Source of the DNA: Smittia aterrima
Lineage: Eukaryota > Arthropoda > Insecta > Diptera > Chironomidae
Assembly (NCBI GenBank): GCA_033063855.1
Contig: CP093831.1
Coordinates: 2,294,001 to 2,358,000 of the forward strand
Length of the DNA stretch: 64,000 nucleotides
Direction: 5' to 3'
Both the position numbers and the translations under genes were made by a program. The notes beneath the pieces are model-generated. The model was not told the DNA's origin. It did no database searches and saw only the letters and a program-made list of their open reading frames with translations. Positions 62,047-64,000 of this stretch are shown here, one piece after another (the first letter of the stretch is position 1; each line of letters starts with the position of its first letter).

Positions 62047-62262
62047 ATTATTGTTTTTCAAAACGCCTCTCAATACAAAGTTTTCCTTCAGACTTCTTTC
62101 CGAATTCAAGTAGCGTTAAAGATGCATTCTCCGAATGTTAATCACCACGATTTGTTTGATCACGAGACACTTTTCTGTCCTCAAACTCTCACGCTCAGCA
62201 AGAATCGCGGCAAACTGAACAAGCAAATCGAACCATTTGATTAATTTCTGTTCAAAAACTTT

Positions 62263-62268
62263 AATAAA
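62263..62268 (+). terminator. Poly(A) signal of ARGLU1
   Basis: AATAAA lies 217 nt after the ARGLU1 stop codon and is followed by an A-rich run. The globin signal on the other strand is at 62,298-62,303, so the two mRNAs should end within tens of bases of each other or overlap. Confidence 0.65.
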
Positions 62269-62297
62269 AAAAAAGAAAATTAATTTAAAATAAAAAC

Positions 62298-62303
62298 TTT
62301 ATT
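62298..62303 (-). terminator. Poly(A) signal of the globin gene
   Basis: AATAAA on the minus strand lies about 195 nt after the globin stop codon. It faces the end of ARGLU1. Confidence 0.6.
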
Positions 62304-62497
62304 CATTTCTTTGATAATTACAGTGAATCATAAAAAATAGATCTACGCCGTCACCTTTAAGTGAACCAAATTATCTCGACTCGTGTTCCTCCAAAAAGCG
62401 ACATCGCATTATTATCGCGGAGGTCAATTGAAGATCCTCCTTTGTAAATTCATTAATTTCCCGAAAACATCTATTTTTAAGTGGCTCGTTTGCACAC

Positions 62498-63278
62498 TTA
62501 CGCTGCTAAGAATTTATCTCCACGACCGTCAACACATTCGAACATGACATGAAAGAAGTTGTCAAGTAGCTTTGTCCATGCGACCTTGCCTGTTTGTCAA
62601 TTAGATATTTATTAGTATTGTTAAATATTTTGTTTCTTTGAGAAAATATCACGTACCCTTCTCATCAAAATTGCAGACGTTTGTTAAAACATCCATAATG
62701 ACGCCTCTCAAATCGTTGTAACTTTTTTTCGATACTTTACGTCTCAGATGAGAAGTTCCAACTGAAATTGATTAATTAGATCAACTTAATTTTATTAATT
62801 TTTAACTAAAAACTTACTCCCAGCAATGATCTTTGGAATCTCTGTACCATCTGGATCGTTACCAAGGCAATCGATTACACTATCGTAGACGTTGAAGATT
62901 CTTGATGTATGCGATCTGAAGATATTCCCAGTTAAGAACAGAGACAATAAGAACGAGAAGATAAAATTCTGACAAACTCAAAATGACTTAATTAATATTC
63001 ACCTGAAAAGTGGTTTTCCTTTTAAATCGGCCAATGGTTTATTCCGGAAAGCTGGAAACTTTTCTTGGTTTTCAGGAAATCTTTCAAGGAACGTGTAAAA
63101 AATAAGTTCAGCCGAGTCGTGAGCCTAATTTAAATAAAAAACTATATTTAATTAATTAATTAGAAGGATAACTGAACCGTACCTTTGCACTTGGAATTTT
63201 CCATGTCTCTTTGAGGATTTTAATCTCGTCCACGGAAAGCTCGTGTAATGGAGGCGTTGGAACGTTTTCGCTGCTCAT
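62498..63278 (-). CDS. Intracellular globin (glob1-like)
   Basis: This is a single-domain haem protein that binds oxygen reversibly, expected in tracheal and fat-body cytoplasm by analogy with Drosophila glob1. Five exons (minus): 63183-63278, 63003-63124, 62818-62915, 62657-62761, 62498-62589; 170 aa in frame. Seen: A-helix LKETWKIP, the CD-corner segment FPENQEKFPAF, distal His75 in FRSHTSR, proximal His110 in GTSHLRRKVSKKSY, and GVIMDVL of the G helix. No signal peptide precedes it, so it is not one of the secreted haemolymph haemoglobins of midges. The four introns also distinguish it from the mostly intronless secreted midge genes. A strong donor consensus overlaps the stop codon (GC|GTAAGT), so an alternative C-terminus is conceivable. 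Confidence 0.92.
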
Positions 63279-64000
63279 GTTTCAAAAACAAAATACAAAT
63301 ATTTTTCAGACGTCTTCTCTATTTGAATATCGAAACAAGAATGCCGGTCTAAGATTAAGATGCTCCACACATCGAAGAGAATGAGAGTAAACATAAAACG
63401 AGTTGATTGTAATTGATTTTCTGTTCATAGGTCAACATTCTCTATGATCGCATTTCCGCTATATGTTCAGCATTAAATTCGATTGGGGGGTAGGAGAGTG
63501 ACTTTATTTATTTTTTACTAATTTTACAAGGAAATTAGATGAGAATTCATTTTGTTTCCGTGGAAATACTAAATCATTTAAAAATCGATCTCAAAGGTAA
63601 TGTCATGCTGTGTCTATCAAAATGAGGCATGATTATAATGTAAGTAGTGATTTGTATCTCATCTAAGGTTTCAAAGTTGATTTGTTTACATTAAACTTGA
63701 ATTTATGAAATTCCGCCAAAATTATTTTTCGCTTCACAAACAAAATTTAGAATTTTTAACGACTTTTTTGCATCAAGGGACTTGGATTCCACACAATGTC
63801 TGATTGCCAAACATTGAATTAAAATCAAATGTATTTTATATTGACAATAAAAGCATAAATCAAAAATAAATTGATTCTATTCTATTTTTCAATTGTTTTA
63901 AACTTATTTCCATATTAAATCAGTTGAAAAGTAAATAAATTTAAAATAAGTTGAAAAAACTCGCATCCCATTTTTGTTTGTGAAGCGAAAACAAGTGAAG
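63279..64000. other. Upstream region of the globin gene, no further gene seen
   Basis: This is AT-rich sequence without a plausible ORF or RNA gene. It should contain the globin promoter, read on the minus strand. AATAAA-like words near 63,840-63,870 are unassigned. Confidence 0.5.

Noticed and set aside
1..64000. CRISPR arrays, bacterial operons, insertion sequences
   Set aside because: The window is eukaryotic; no repeat-spacer arrays, transposase ORFs or terminal inverted repeats were seen.

Overview
The window is nuclear DNA of an insect, most likely a nematoceran fly and possibly a non-biting midge. The evidence is AT-rich spacer DNA, spliceosomal introns mostly 50-70 nt long with GT-AG ends, AATAAA poly(A) signals, and proteins of insect families (SoxN, apolipoprotein of the lipid transfer particle, the TTLL3 glycylase pair, an intracellular globin). 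The species assignment is inference; the eukaryotic insect assignment is solid.

Layout. 1-12.4 kb is spacer with no convincing gene. 12,445-13,812 (+) is an intronless SoxB1 gene (SoxN) with a 3' UTR that carries a ~120-bp tandem duplication. 14.7-35.4 kb is a gene-free stretch of about 20 kb, probably cis-regulatory territory of the Sox gene. 35.4-63.3 kb is compact and gene-dense: two head-to-tail tubulin glycylases (TTLL3-type, +) separated by only 108 bp; a 13-exon, 4310-residue Apoltp gene (-, 41,575-55,932); a small intronless gene of unknown family (+, 45,381-45,782) nested in the one long Apoltp intron; a glucuronyltransferase of the GlcAT-P/S type (-) divergent from an ARGLU1 orthologue (+); and a five-exon intracellular globin (-) converging on ARGLU1.

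I assembled spliced models by hand. Every model closes in frame: TTLL3A-like 992 aa, TTLL3B-like 741 aa, Apoltp 4310 aa, GlcAT 371 aa (364 aa if the last intron is retained), ARGLU1 231 aa, globin 170 aa. The genes do not form one pathway. The two glycylases would act together on axonemal tubulin. Apoltp loads lipid onto lipophorin in the haemolymph. GlcAT works in the Golgi, ARGLU1 in the nucleus, and the globin in the cytoplasm.

The most promising undescribed element is the nested 133-residue gene. It has its own TATA box, initiator and poly(A) signals, a CAGGTA motif just upstream, a Ser/Arg-rich basic N-terminus, a charged helix and an acidic-hydrophobic tail, and I recognise no family for it. 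No rRNA, tRNA, CRISPR array or recognisable transposon was seen.
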